A stretch of DNA of 64,000 bases from Rubrivirga marina. GTDB lineage: Bacteria; Bacteroidota; Rhodothermia; Rhodothermales; Rubricoccaceae. Below the pieces are notes generated by a model. The model had not been told where the DNA came from. It worked only from the letters and a program-made list of their open reading frames with translations, and ran no database searches. The DNA lies in assembly GCF_002283365.1 (NCBI RefSeq), contig NZ_MQWD01000001.1:559694-623693 (forward strand), written 5' to 3'. Positions 1 to 8,138 of this stretch are shown here, piece by piece. Position numbers and translations under genes: made by a program. Positions within the stretch are counted from its first letter, which is position 1. Every line of letters begins with the position of its first letter.

Positions 1-2
1 GC

Positions 3-563
3 CTCGACCAGGTCCGCGAGGCGCTCGACGCGCCCGACTTCGACCCGGTCGCAGTCGTGGACCGCCAGCGGGCCGCGCTCGACGCCGAGGCCGCCCGCCT
101 CGGGGCCCTCGCCGACCGTCTCGACGCCCTCGGGAGACTCCTCCACCAACGCGCCTCCACCGGTGCGCCCGTCGACCCCGACGCGTTCCTCACCCTCACC
201 CGGACCATGACCGATATCGAACGACACTACACGCCCGAGCAGCTGCAACACCTCGCCGACCGCAGCGAGGCCCTCGGCGAAGACACGATCCGCGCCGTCG
301 AGGCCGAATGGCCGCGCCTCTTCGAGGCGGTCGGCGCCGAGATGGATGCCGGAACTGACCCCGCCGACTCGCGCGTCCAGACGCTCGTGGATCGCTGGGA
401 CGAGCTCGTGGGGATGTTCACCGGCGGCGACCCCGGCATCCGGCAGTCCCTCGGGAATGCCGTCGAGGCCGACCGCGACGGGGCGTCGCAGATGATGGGC
501 CTCGACCCGGACCGCAAGCAGGCGCTCTTCGCCTACGCACAGAAGGCCCGCGACGCGCGCTAA
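3..563 (+). CDS. MerR-family regulator, TipAS-like C-terminal domain (5' end outside window)
   Basis: The open frame runs in from the window edge. Codons before the GTG at 57 already read as the usual linker (LDQVREALDAPDFDP), so the gene is truncated rather than starting at 57. The visible part is a helical domain with the TipAS look: a coiled linker rich in Leu/Arg, then HYTPEQLQHLADR, a stretch around EAEWPRLFEAV, and a C-terminal helix ending DRKQALFAYAQKARDAR. In the family, an N-terminal MerR winged helix binds the promoter and TipAS binds thiopeptides or other ligands. The DNA-binding half is not in the window. It faces the next gene convergently, and the two overlap by 146 bases at their 3' ends. 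Family call is good; the ligand cannot be inferred. Confidence 0.8.
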   Translation, partial: LDQVREALDAPDFDPVAVVDRQRAALDAEAARLGALADRLDALGRLLHQRASTGAPVDPDAFLTLTRTMTDIERHYTPEQLQHLADRSEALGEDTIRAVEAEWPRLFEAVGAEMDAGTDPADSRVQTLVDRWDELVGMFTGGDPGIRQSLGNAVEADRDGASQMMGLDPDRKQALFAYAQKARDAR

Positions 564-1071
564 CCGACCGGGGGAGGCTCGACAGGAACTCCCGGACCTC
601 CCGCCGCGACCGGAGCCGGACCACGCGGACGCCGGCCGCCGCGTCGAGCCGCCGCAGGATGCCCGGGCGACGCGTCGCCGGGTACCGCCAGATCCACCGG
701 ACGAATTCCCACGAGAGCCGCTCCGGACAACCCCCGGCCACGTCAGGCCGCGCCCGACCGGCATAGCGCAGCCGTCGCCGAACCACCCGCCCCAGGCACA
801 ACACCCGCGGGAGGTCGAGAAACACGACGGTGTCCGCCGCCTCGAGGCGACGCTCGAGCGTGCCGCCGTAGTTGCCATCGATCACCCACGCGTCGGCCGT
901 GACGAGACGCTCGACGGTCGGCACCCACTCGCGGAGTGGCGTCGCCTCCCACCCCGGCCGCCAGTACAGCCGGTCGAGGTGGGCCACGGGGAGCCCGAGG
1001 CGGGCGCCGAGCGCGCGGGCCAGCGTCGACTTGCCCGCGCCTCCCGACCCGATGACGAGCACGCGGCGCAT
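418..1071 (-). CDS. P-loop kinase-like protein (FlaR / adenylate kinase-like)
   Basis: It begins with MRRVLVIGSGGAGKSTLARAL, a Walker A at residues 8-16, followed by the HLDRLYWRPGW signature of FlaR/AAA_17 'DNA topology modulation' proteins and the conserved IDGNYGGTLERRLEAADTVVFLDLPR stretch (about residues 65-90). These proteins are small nucleoside-kinase-fold enzymes whose real substrate is uncertain. The family normally ends near residue 170-180. Here the recognisable part stops around EVREFLSSLP and the frame continues some 45 low-complexity Arg/Pro/Gly residues antisense to the regulator at 3-563. The natural stop therefore seems to be missing or the tail is accidental. Only the core function should be trusted. 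Confidence 0.7.
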   Translation of the reverse strand: MRRVLVIGSGGAGKSTLARALGARLGLPVAHLDRLYWRPGWEATPLREWVPTVERLVTADAWVIDGNYGGTLERRLEAADTVVFLDLPRVLCLGRVVRRRLRYAGRARPDVAGGCPERLSWEFVRWIWRYPATRRPGILRRLDAAAGVRVVRLRSRREVREFLSSLPRSVSARRGPSVRRRRAPACGPGRGPSSATPRRGRPRRHSRGTAGCRGRRR

Positions 1072-1078
1072 CGGCCGG

Positions 1079-1750
1079 CTACGCGGCGCGGCGAAGCGCG
1101 TTGCGCTCGGTCGGGCGGCGTGCGTCCGCGATCGCGAGAAGCCGGTCGAACTGGGCCTCCGAAATCTCCGGCGGCGTCCGCGTGTTGGGGACCGTGCCGA
1201 AGAGCGCGAGCAGGTCGTCCTGGAGGATCGGCGGCGGGTCGACCAGGTCGAGCACGCGCGTCTCGCAGGCGAGGACCACGCCGCAGTCGGCGGCGCGCTC
1301 GACGCAGACGGCGTCCCAATCGCCGTCGTGGACCTTCCCGTGGTGGAGCGTGAGCGGGACCGGCAGCGGCGGGTTTCCGGCGACGACGAGGTTGCCGGGC
1401 GGACGCATTCTTCGGGCCGCGTACAACGCGGCGGCTTCGGCGTGCGTCTCGAACCGCTCGGCCACCTCCAGCACGGCTACGAGCCGCCAGTGGGCCGGCC
1501 GTCCCGGCACGCCACCCCACTTGCCCTTGGTCGTCGTGAATACGACCGTGTCGCCCACGTGGAGGCGCGGCACGAACCCGCGGCCGCGGCTGGACGACGT
1601 GAGCGCCGGGAGGGGGTGCTCGAAGTCGGGCTCGCGGCGGCTCATGCCGTTCGCGTACGGCGGCAGCGCGTAGGCCTCGACCGCACGGCGCCCGCCGAGC
1701 GTCTTGACGAGCGGCCAGTAGGAACACAGGTAGAAGCGTCCGTCGGTCAT
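1079..1750 (-). CDS. Conserved-looking hypothetical protein, possible PUA/EVE-like fold
   Basis: A 223-residue soluble protein with no signal peptide or membrane segment. Residues about 60-95 (VPRLHVGDTVVFTTTKGKWG followed by WRLVAVLEV) resemble the strand pattern of PUA/ASCH/EVE-type folds and of the 'nucleotide modification associated' Nmad proteins. That would suggest binding of a modified base or RNA, but this is only a fold-level impression. The middle carries a CCG-free, His/Asp-containing segment (HHGKVHDGDWDAVCVERAADCG). It lies 7 bases upstream of the kinase-like gene in the same direction, so the two may be co-transcribed. I do not recognise the family with certainty. Confidence 0.6.
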   Translation of the reverse strand: MTDGRFYLCSYWPLVKTLGGRRAVEAYALPPYANGMSRREPDFEHPLPALTSSSRGRGFVPRLHVGDTVVFTTTKGKWGGVPGRPAHWRLVAVLEVAERFETHAEAAALYAARRMRPPGNLVVAGNPPLPVPLTLHHGKVHDGDWDAVCVERAADCGVVLACETRVLDLVDPPPILQDDLLALFGTVPNTRTPPEISEAQFDRLLAIADARRPTERNALRRAA

Positions 1751-1852
1751 GGCCCAAGGATCGGGCCCCGCGTCGCCACCGTCGCGTCACTGCCCAGTCG
1801 ATGGCACCGTCGGGGGCGGCCGGCGTACTGGCCTGTCCCTGGCCCCCCTCCC

Positions 1853-2776
1853 ATGCTCGTCCTCTACAACTCGAACGCCGGCAGCGCTGCCGAGGCCGAC
1901 ATCGAGGCCCTCCGTTCGGTCCCGGGCGTCGACCTCGTGGACTGCGAGGACCCCGACGACACCATCGACGCGGCGGCCGAGGCGGCCCACTCCGGCATCG
2001 ACCTCGTGGTGGCCGCCGGCGGCGACGGGACGGTCCACCTCGTGGCGAACGGGCTCATGCGCGCCGGCCCGACCGCCGACACGCGCCCGGCGCTCGGCGT
2101 CCTCCCGCTCGGCACCGGCAACGACCTCGCCCGGACGCTCGCGCTCCCGCTCAAGGTCTCGCCCATCGAGGCGCTCGACGCGCTCCGCCACGCCGAGCGC
2201 CGCTGCCTCGACCTCATCCGCGTCTCGCACGACGGCGACGACGACCACACCGACTACGCCATCAACGTCTGCGCCGGCGGGTTCTCGGGGGCCGTCGACG
2301 AGGTCCTGACGTCGGAGCTGAAGGCGACGTGGGGGCCGCTGGCCTACCTCGTCGGGGCGGTCAAGGCCATGCCGGACCTCGACGCCTACGACACGCAGTT
2401 CGCCTGGGACGGCGGGCCGGCCGAGCGGATCGCGGCCTACAACGTGGTCGTGGCGAACGCGCGGACGGCCGGCGGCGGCAAGCCTGTCGCGCCCCGGGCC
2501 AACCCCGAAGACGGGCTCCTCGACGTCGTGGTGGTGCGGGCGCAGGCCGACATCGCCCGCCTCGCGGCCCGCGTCCTCGCCGGCGACTACCTCGACGACG
2601 AGGACATCGTGTTCAACCGGGTCTCCGAGCTCTACGTCGAATCGACGCCCGGCATGTGGTTCAACGTCGACGGCGAGCTCCGGACCAACGTGCCGGTCAC
2701 GTTCAAGGCCGTGCCCCAGGCGCTCCGCGTGTGCGTCGGGCCCAAGTATGTGAGAGACGTGGAGGTGCCGTCTTGA
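1853..2776 (+). CDS. Diacylglycerol kinase-like lipid kinase (DagK/YegS family)
   Basis: A 307-residue protein when started at the ATG at 1853; a longer frame exists but its N-terminal extension is low-complexity and overlaps the opposite gene. It shows the hallmark nucleotide-binding loop VVAAGGDGTVHLVANGL (about residues 57-73) and GVLPLGTGNDLARTLAL (about 84-100), then the beta-sandwich C-terminal domain ending around NVDGEL and VCVGPKYV. Members phosphorylate diacylglycerol, phosphatidylglycerol or sphingosine-type lipids at the inner membrane face using ATP and a divalent metal. It probably recycles diacylglycerol or makes a glycerolipid intermediate. It is transcribed divergently from the hypothetical gene at 1079-1750. 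Confidence 0.85.
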   Translation: MLVLYNSNAGSAAEADIEALRSVPGVDLVDCEDPDDTIDAAAEAAHSGIDLVVAAGGDGTVHLVANGLMRAGPTADTRPALGVLPLGTGNDLARTLALPLKVSPIEALDALRHAERRCLDLIRVSHDGDDDHTDYAINVCAGGFSGAVDEVLTSELKATWGPLAYLVGAVKAMPDLDAYDTQFAWDGGPAERIAAYNVVVANARTAGGGKPVAPRANPEDGLLDVVVVRAQADIARLAARVLAGDYLDDEDIVFNRVSELYVESTPGMWFNVDGELRTNVPVTFKAVPQALRVCVGPKYVRDVEVPS

Positions 2777-3000
2777 GGAGCGAGCGGAGCGGAAACCCAC
2801 GCACGCGGTAGGCTCACGCGTAACACGCCACGACGTCCCCTCCGGCTCCCACGCGCAGGCCATCGGCCCGCCGGTCGCGCCCGGGTGGATCGGCGCCCCG
2901 TGCGGCGTGGCCGTCGAGGCCGATCCGTTCGCCGCCGGGCGTGCCCATCGACACGCCGAGGCTGGGCGGGCCGGCCTCGGCATCGCCGCGGGGCGGCTCG

Positions 3001-3972
3001 CTACTTGCTGTCGACGGTGCTCCCGCGCTTGGCGATCTTGGCGACGTAGAACCCCTCGAACACGTCGTTCGGGAGCACGCGCCGCGTCAGCTCGAGGGCT
3101 TGCGGGAAGTCTCGGCCCTGCCACGACGTGAGCCCGGCCGTGACCTGCTCGGCCACCGGCCCGGACGTCGGGAGCCCCGCGTCGACGATCTCGATCTTGT
3201 CGCCGAACGTGTTCAGCATCTTGGCGACGACGGCCTCGTTCTCCTCGGGCGCGAAGGTGCACGTCGAGTAGAGGAGCGTGCCGCCCGGCTTGAGCGCCTG
3301 GATGCCGGCCCAGAGGAGCTTGACCTGCTTCGACCGCATCTCGCGGATCTTGCGCGGGCTCCAGTACTCCGTCGTCTCCGGCTCGTGCGTCCGGAAGCGG
3401 CCCTCCGTCGAGCACGGCGCGTCGACGAGGACGCGGTCGAACGACTCGGGCTCGCGGCGCCAGTAGACGGCCCCGTTGCCCATCCACGGGAGGACGTTGG
3501 TCGCGCCCTGGCGGTAGACGTTGGCCTTCAGCTTGTAGAACCGCGGCCGGGCCTTCTCGACGGCCGTGACCTCGCCCTCCTTGCCGACCATCATCGAGAG
3601 CTGGCCGGTCTTGGAGCCCGGCGCGGCGCAGAGGTCGAGCACGCGGTCGCCGACGCGCGGGGCGAGGGCGATCGGCGCGAGCTGCGACGAGACGTTCTGG
3701 ATGTAGATGTGGCCGTCGGCGTAGGGCCGGGAGGCCAGCAGCGCCGGGCGTCCGTCGGCCGGGACGACATACGCGCCGGGGACGCCCTCGACGGCCGCCA
3801 TCGGCACGTCCTCGTCCTCCAGCACGGAGAGCACTTCGTCCTCGTCCCGCAGCATCGTGTTGACGTGGAAGCCGGTCGCGGGCGGCTCTTCGAACGAGGC
3901 GAGGACGGCCTCGAACCGGCCTTCGGGGACGATCTCGCGGAGGCGGTCGACGAACGGATCGGGGAGCGGCAC
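3001..3972 (-). CDS. RsmB/RsmF-type RNA (cytosine-5) methyltransferase
   Basis: A 323-residue S-adenosylmethionine-dependent enzyme with GTG start. The NOL1/NOP2/Sun signature is complete: LDLCAAPGSKTGQLS (motif I, about residue 110), DAPCSTEGRFRTHEP with the PC cysteine that releases product (about 191-205), and LLYSTCTFAPEENEA containing the TC nucleophile cysteine (about 240-254). An N-terminal RNA-binding region of about 90 residues precedes the Rossmann fold. No C-terminal PUA domain is present, so it is shorter than E. coli RsmF. Expected product is an m5C in 16S rRNA or possibly a tRNA. Start codon and exact target are inferred. The 224 bases between it and the lipid kinase gene (2777-3000) hold nothing I can identify. 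Confidence 0.85.
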   Translation of the reverse strand: MPLPDPFVDRLREIVPEGRFEAVLASFEEPPATGFHVNTMLRDEDEVLSVLEDEDVPMAAVEGVPGAYVVPADGRPALLASRPYADGHIYIQNVSSQLAPIALAPRVGDRVLDLCAAPGSKTGQLSMMVGKEGEVTAVEKARPRFYKLKANVYRQGATNVLPWMGNGAVYWRREPESFDRVLVDAPCSTEGRFRTHEPETTEYWSPRKIREMRSKQVKLLWAGIQALKPGGTLLYSTCTFAPEENEAVVAKMLNTFGDKIEIVDAGLPTSGPVAEQVTAGLTSWQGRDFPQALELTRRVLPNDVFEGFYVAKIAKRGSTVDSK

Positions 3973-4112
3973 GAGCAGAGCGGGCGGATGGGAATCGTAG
4001 TCTCCCAGAATCGCCGCCCTTCGGGCCGGAAACCGGGAAAACGAGAAGGAGACGTCCGGCTCGTTCCGCTCGTTCAGGAGGACCGAGCGAGACCGCCGCG
4101 GGACCGGGCCCG

Positions 4113-4134
4113 CCCGCCTCGGCGCCGAGGCGGG
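4113..4134. repeat. 22-bp perfect palindrome
   Basis: In the 183-base gap between the methyltransferase and endonuclease V genes the sequence reads CCCGCCTCGGC followed directly by its own reverse complement, with no loop. A near copy with a four-base loop lies at 4854-4874, between endonuclease V and the channel gene. The arms contain the decamer CCCGCCTCGG that is over-represented throughout the window. It may be an intercistronic hairpin or a genome signature word. No U-run follows, so it is not a canonical terminator. Confidence 0.5.
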
Positions 4135-4155
4135 GACACTCGCGGGGACCTCGGG

Positions 4156-4833
4156 CTACAGCTCGCCGCGGTAGCTCAGGCGGTGGGCGAGGTGCGTCGG
4201 CTGCGGGAGCTTGTACTTGACCGCCAGCCGGAGCGCCAGCCGGCCGGCGTCGCGGAGCGTGACCCGGTGGCCGACCGACACGTAGACCGGCTTCACGCGC
4301 TCCCGCGTCCGCAGCGCCACGCCCACCGTCTCTCCCTTGTGGACGAGCGGCGCCCCGCTCCCCTTCGCCTCGCCCAGCTCGCCCTCGACGCGGCCGACCA
4401 GGATCGACTTCGCCACGCCGAGCGCGGGCGCGTCCAGCAACACGCCGAGGTGGCACGCCAGCCCGAACCGCCGCGGGTGCGCGCGGCCCTGCGCGTCGAG
4501 CATGTAGACGTCGGGCAGCGCGCGGAGCTGCTCCAGCGCCGGCAGGATCGCCGGGACCTCGCGGAAGCTCAGGAGCCCCGGCACGTACGGGAACGGCGTC
4601 GGGCCCTCCCAGATCGCCTGGTCCACGACGGCCTTCGCGCGGACGTCGTAGACCACGACGGCCGCCCGGACGCGGTCGTCGCGGACGCTCACGTCGAGCC
4701 CGGCGACCGTCCGCACGGCGTCGAAGTCGAGCGGTGCCTCGCGGACGAGCGGCGCCAGCTCGCGCTGGATCGCGACGGCTTCGGTCGGCGAGACGTCCCA
4801 GGCGTGGGCGTGGTGAAGGTCGAGAGTGGGCAC
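4156..4833 (-). CDS. nfi: Endonuclease V (deoxyinosine 3' endonuclease)
   Basis: 225 residues with GTG start, typical length for bacterial EndoV. The fold and catalytic carboxylates are visible: AGLDVSV with the first metal Asp (about residue 48), YVPGLLSFREVP with the catalytic Glu and the PYIP-like wedge (about 83-94), and DAQGRAHPRRFGLACHLG with the second Asp (about 112), then LGVAKS. The enzyme nicks DNA at the second phosphodiester 3' of deoxyinosine to start alternative excision repair of deaminated adenine. It sits between the RNA methyltransferase and a mechanosensitive channel, all on the minus strand but with 180 and 75 base gaps, so co-transcription is not certain. The DAQG form replaces the more common DG(Q/H)G, a small variation. 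Confidence 0.9.
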   Translation of the reverse strand: MPTLDLHHAHAWDVSPTEAVAIQRELAPLVREAPLDFDAVRTVAGLDVSVRDDRVRAAVVVYDVRAKAVVDQAIWEGPTPFPYVPGLLSFREVPAILPALEQLRALPDVYMLDAQGRAHPRRFGLACHLGVLLDAPALGVAKSILVGRVEGELGEAKGSGAPLVHKGETVGVALRTRERVKPVYVSVGHRVTLRDAGRLALRLAVKYKLPQPTHLAHRLSYRGEL

Positions 4834-4908
4834 GGCGATCGGGGCGAGAGCGTCCGCCTCGGCGTCGAGGCGGGCGGACTCGGAACGGGCGACGGCCGCT
4901 CGGGTGCC

Positions 4909-6816
4909 CTACTCGGCCTTGCCCCCGTCCGTGCCGCCCGTCAGGAACCGCGGGAGCTCGACGCCGGGGACCTCGGGGGGCGGATCGGGGTCGGGGGCCG
5001 CGTCGGCGCCGTCGGTGTCCGAGACGGGCGCGGTCGCGGCGAGGCGGCCGGCCACGTCGTGGAGCGCGTCGACGTCGGGGACCGTGGAGGGCCCCTCGCG
5101 GTACGCCCCGTAGGTCGGGCTGAGGATCTCGATCTCGGCCTCGGCGAACCGGTCCTGGATGTGCTGGTGCATGTCGCTGTACAGCCGCGCCATCCGCGTG
5201 ACCTCCTTCGTGTAGGCGTTGAGCTGGTAGGCCACGGAGAAGTCGCCGAGCCCGGTCTGGAGCACGAACGGCGGCGGCTCGGCCTCGATGCCCGGCGTGT
5301 CGCGGGCCGCCTGCGTGAGCAGCTGGTGGACCGTCGGCCACGGCACGTCGTAGCCGATCGTGACCTCCGTGTGGAGGATCACGCCGCTCCCGTCGCGCGC
5401 CATCGCCGAATAGTTGACGATGTGGTTCGAGAGAACGTTGGCGTTGGGGACGGAGATGTCCTCGTTCTTCGTCGTCCGGATCCGCGTGACGAGGAAGCTC
5501 TTCTCGACCACGTCGCCGAACGCCTCCCCGATCCGGACGCGGTCGCCGATCCGGAACGCCCGCGTGTACGTCAGCACGATCCCCGCGACCATGTTCGAGA
5601 TCGCCGTCGACGAGCCCAGCGAGATGAGGAGCCCAAAAAAGACCGTCAGGCCCTGGAAGCCGCGGTTGCTGGCGATCGGTGTGTACGGGTAGATGAGCAT
5701 GATGCCCATCACGATCAGGATGAACTTGACGATCTTCCGCGTCGGGTCGGCCAGCTCGGCGTGGAACCCCGTCAGTTCGGCCTCGCCGCTGGCGACGCGG
5801 GCGAAGAGGTAGTCCGAGATCTGGACCGTCCACCGGATCACGACGACGATCACGAGGATCGCGATGACGTTGTCGATCGACGAGACGAGGACGGCGCCGA
5901 GCTGTCGGAGCGGCGTGAGCGCGGCGTCGAGGAGCCCCTCGCCCCACTGCTGCGTCCACGCGAACTGGCTGAAGGCGAACGTCAGGAACGTGTAGACGAG
6001 GACGAGCGAGAGCGACAGGCGGAACAGCCCGACCAGCACGCGCCCGAACCGTGAGACCTGGTCCCGCCCGACGACCTCGAGCGTCCCGATCTTGAGCCCG
6101 CGGAGGTACTGCCGCCGCATCGCGGCCGTCCGCTGGTCGAGCCAGGCGAACAACCGGCTCAGCAGCCGGAGCGCGACGACGAGCACGGCGAGCGCGATGA
6201 GCGAATACGCGAGGCCCCAGAGGACACCCCGGAACGTGGCCTGCTCGCGGTACCGCGCGACGGCCTCGACGATCCGCTCGCGGTACTGCGTCGCAGCGAT
6301 TGGCCGGCGGAGCCCGAGGGCCTGGGCGTCGTCGTCGGTGACGGTCATCACGATGACGTCGCCGACCTGGAGCGTCGTGAGCGTGTTGCCGTCGACGATG
6401 CGGAGCGCCTCGGGGTCGATCTCGCGGCTCTGGGCGAGGTCGCCGAGGCGGGCCGAGAGCCGCGCGGCCCGCTCCTGCGGCCCGAAGTCGCCGAGGCCGC
6501 CGTAGATCTGGAAGAGCGTCCTCCCGAGGAGCGTCACGTCCACGCCGTCTCCCAGCGCGTCGGCGACGCTCGCGGTCGTGTCGGAAAGGGCGGCGACGGC
6601 GGCCGAGTCGAGTTCGGCGGCGGCGGAGTCGGAGAGCGTCTCGACGGCCGCCCCGCCGACCGTGTCGACCACGGCGGAGTCGGCGACCAGCGCCGAATCG
6701 GTGGCGAGCGAGTCGGCGGCCACGGCCGACGTGTCGGCCGACGTGTCGGCCGGCTGGGACGCAGCGACGGGCGCCGCGAGAAGCGCGATCAGGACGAGGC
6801 GGAGGACGAGCGGCAC
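4909..6816 (-). CDS. MscS-family mechanosensitive ion channel, large form
   Basis: 635 residues, GTG start. An N-terminal signal-like helix (residues 1-20) is followed by about 100 residues very rich in Ala, Ser, Asp and Val (repeated ADT/ADS words), probably extracytoplasmic. Next come a soluble segment (about 90-190), four or five hydrophobic helices (about 200-395), and the MscS core AISNMVAGIVLTYTRAFRIGDRVRIGEAFGDVVEKSFLVTRIRT (about 405-450) with the beta domain and cytoplasmic vestibule to residue about 570. The C-terminal tail is acidic and Pro-rich. These channels open under membrane tension to release solutes after hypo-osmotic shock. The Asp/Ser-rich N-terminal region is unusual for the family and suits a saline habitat, which is an inference. 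Confidence 0.88.
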   Translation of the reverse strand: MPLVLRLVLIALLAAPVAASQPADTSADTSAVAADSLATDSALVADSAVVDTVGGAAVETLSDSAAAELDSAAVAALSDTTASVADALGDGVDVTLLGRTLFQIYGGLGDFGPQERAARLSARLGDLAQSREIDPEALRIVDGNTLTTLQVGDVIVMTVTDDDAQALGLRRPIAATQYRERIVEAVARYREQATFRGVLWGLAYSLIALAVLVVALRLLSRLFAWLDQRTAAMRRQYLRGLKIGTLEVVGRDQVSRFGRVLVGLFRLSLSLVLVYTFLTFAFSQFAWTQQWGEGLLDAALTPLRQLGAVLVSSIDNVIAILVIVVVIRWTVQISDYLFARVASGEAELTGFHAELADPTRKIVKFILIVMGIMLIYPYTPIASNRGFQGLTVFFGLLISLGSSTAISNMVAGIVLTYTRAFRIGDRVRIGEAFGDVVEKSFLVTRIRTTKNEDISVPNANVLSNHIVNYSAMARDGSGVILHTEVTIGYDVPWPTVHQLLTQAARDTPGIEAEPPPFVLQTGLGDFSVAYQLNAYTKEVTRMARLYSDMHQHIQDRFAEAEIEILSPTYGAYREGPSTVPDVDALHDVAGRLAATAPVSDTDGADAAPDPDPPPEVPGVELPRFLTGGTDGGKAE

Positions 6817-6859
6817 GGCGGTGACGTGGGGCAGTCCCCTACGATACCGCCAACCGTGG

Positions 6860-7285
6860 TCAGCCCGTAGCGCACCACACGAGCCCGACCGGGACCCCGT
6901 CTGCGAGGTCGGCGCCGGCGGCCCGGAACGCCGCCGCGTCCGGCACCCCCTCCTCGACCCACGCGTTCTCGACGCCGTCGCAGGCGAGGGCGAGCATGAC
7001 GCGCTGAGCCGCCGTGAGCGACCGCTCGCGGAGGTGGTGCCGCTGTCCCGGCTCGCCGCTGTCGCGAACCGTCACGAGCACCCACGAACCCCGGCCCGCA
7101 CCCGCCGGGCGGAGCGCGTCGACCAGGAACCGAGTCTCGTCGCCGAGCGGGACGAACGAGCAGGGCGACGTCGCGTAGGCGCCGGAGACCGTCCCGGCGT
7201 CGTCGATGGCGCGGGCCACAGCGTCCGCCCCTCCACTGGGGCGGGGGGGCGACGCGAAAGGAGACTGGACGCTCAGGGCGAGCAT
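6860..7285 (-). CDS. Hypothetical protein, weakly nitroreductase-like
   Basis: 141 residues when started at the ATG complement of 7283-7285 (MLALSVQSPF); a longer frame to 7345 adds only low-complexity residues. The second half (SLTAAQRVMLALACDGVENAWVEE, then GADLADGVPVGLVWC) resembles the C-terminal part of small nitroreductase-fold proteins, where a helix precedes a Gly-rich turn and a terminal strand. The Arg/Ser FMN phosphate-binding motif of that family is not evident, so this is either a divergent non-flavin member or a different fold. It stands alone, 43 bases downstream of where the channel gene begins. Function unknown. Confidence 0.5.
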   Translation of the reverse strand: MLALSVQSPFASPPRPSGGADAVARAIDDAGTVSGAYATSPCSFVPLGDETRFLVDALRPAGAGRGSWVLVTVRDSGEPGQRHHLRERSLTAAQRVMLALACDGVENAWVEEGVPDAAAFRAAGADLADGVPVGLVWCATG

Positions 7286-7571
7286 AGGGCGGGGTCCGGG
7301 GGGTGCCGCCGAGGCTCCAAAGCATGTGCCAGCCCCACGCCTCATCCTCCGATGGGTCCCTCCGGCAGAGCGGGGGCGATGGCATAACGGGTTTCGGTGC
7401 TGGGTTTGTCACGGGAGCCCCCCCTCGCCGTGGCCAGTGAACGCCGACGGGGCTCGCTCGCTCGCTCGCCATGAGGTGGGCGAGGATGCCCGCCCCCGTT
7501 CCGGATTCGTAATCCGCCGCCCAGGTGTGCAGAACCTTCCGTTCGCCTTCACACGGTCCGCGCCCGCGCAC

Positions 7572-7604
7572 CTTGCTCGGCGTCGGCGACGCGCGGTATG
7601 TTGG
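7572..7604 (+). promoter_or_regulatory. Bacteroidota-type promoter of tRNA-Val
   Basis: CTTG at 7572-7575, a 21-base spacer and TATGTTGG at 7597-7604 match the Bacteroidota primary sigma pattern (TTTG, 19-21, TAnnTTTG) with one mismatch in each box. The tRNA begins 30 bases after the -7 box. The rest of the gap from 7286 to 7571 holds no gene, repeat or hairpin that I can support. Confidence 0.55.
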
Positions 7605-7634
7605 GCGCCCTCCCGACGGCCGCATGCCGTGCGA

Positions 7635-7708
7635 GGGCTCTTAGCTCAGTTGGTTAGAGCGCATCGTTGACATCGATGAGGTCACTGGTTCGAATCCAGT
7701 AGAGCCCA
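7635..7708 (+). tRNA. tRNA-Val(GAC)
   Basis: A 74-base cloverleaf: acceptor stem GGGCTCT pairing with AGAGCCC (7701-7707), D arm GCTC/GAGC, anticodon stem CATCG/CGATG with loop TTGACAT giving anticodon GAC at 7669-7671, and T arm with GGTTCGAATCC. The discriminator is A at 7708. The next bases are CCC, so the 3' CCA is not encoded and must be added. The GAC anticodon reads GUC/GUU valine codons. Confidence 0.95.
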
Positions 7709-7712
7709 CCCA

Positions 7713-7752
7713 CCCTCCCCGCAAGTCGTTGCGGCGAGGGCCTTTCGCTTTT
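7713..7752 (+). terminator. Intrinsic terminator-like hairpin after tRNA-Val
   Basis: CCCTCCCCGCAA (7713-7724) pairs with TTGCGGCGAGGG (7729-7740) around a GTCG loop with one C-C mismatch, and is followed by CCTTTCGCTTTT. Position directly behind the tRNA and the T-rich tail support a Rho-independent terminator. Confidence 0.65.
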
Positions 7753-7910
7753 CAGGGGTAACCACAACACAGGTACCACGGTCGCGAGGCCCGCCCCTCA
7801 TGACCTCGTCTGCTCACTCTGTGGTGGTGGCTTCGGAGCCCGCCCCATTCAGCGATCGCGACACCCCGCCTTCCCAAATCGCCGGGGGGACCGCGTATCA
7901 GAGTAGGGTT

Positions 7911-8138
7911 TCAGATCGGAGTCCCCCCCCGCCCTGGCCCGGAGTGCTCGATGACCGGAGTGACGACAGTCCTCACCTCGCTGCCCACCAGGACGAGCTT
8001 GGCCGTGCTCGCAATGTCCTCGGCTCCCAGCGGCTCGAGGGCCTCCTTTGGAAAGTCCTTGAGGTTGAACGTGAGGCCAATCTCGGCGCCCGCCGTGTAG
8101 TCGCGCCCCCGCTGGCGACCGTCGCCGGCGAGACGCCA
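7911..8138 (-). pseudogene. Unidentified coding remnant, in frame behind glpR
   Basis: Immediately after the TAA of the DeoR-type gene the same frame stays open for 76 codons to a TGA at 7911. Its middle has a convincing protein character (AGAEIGLTFNLKDFPKEAL, then LGAEDIASTAKLVLVGSE) with balanced amino-acid use, unlike the Arg/Gly-rich shadows around it. No ATG, GTG or TTG lies near its beginning, so it looks like the 3' part of a gene whose 5' part is lost, or a former extension. I do not recognise the family. The remaining bases 7753-7910 show nothing. Confidence 0.4.

Noticed and set aside
1787-5959. A 1390-codon open frame on the minus strand
   Set aside because: It runs antisense or out of phase through the lipid kinase, methyltransferase, endonuclease V and channel genes. 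Composition is Arg/Pro/Gly/Ala-rich and no domain is visible. Long shadow frames are expected at this GC content.
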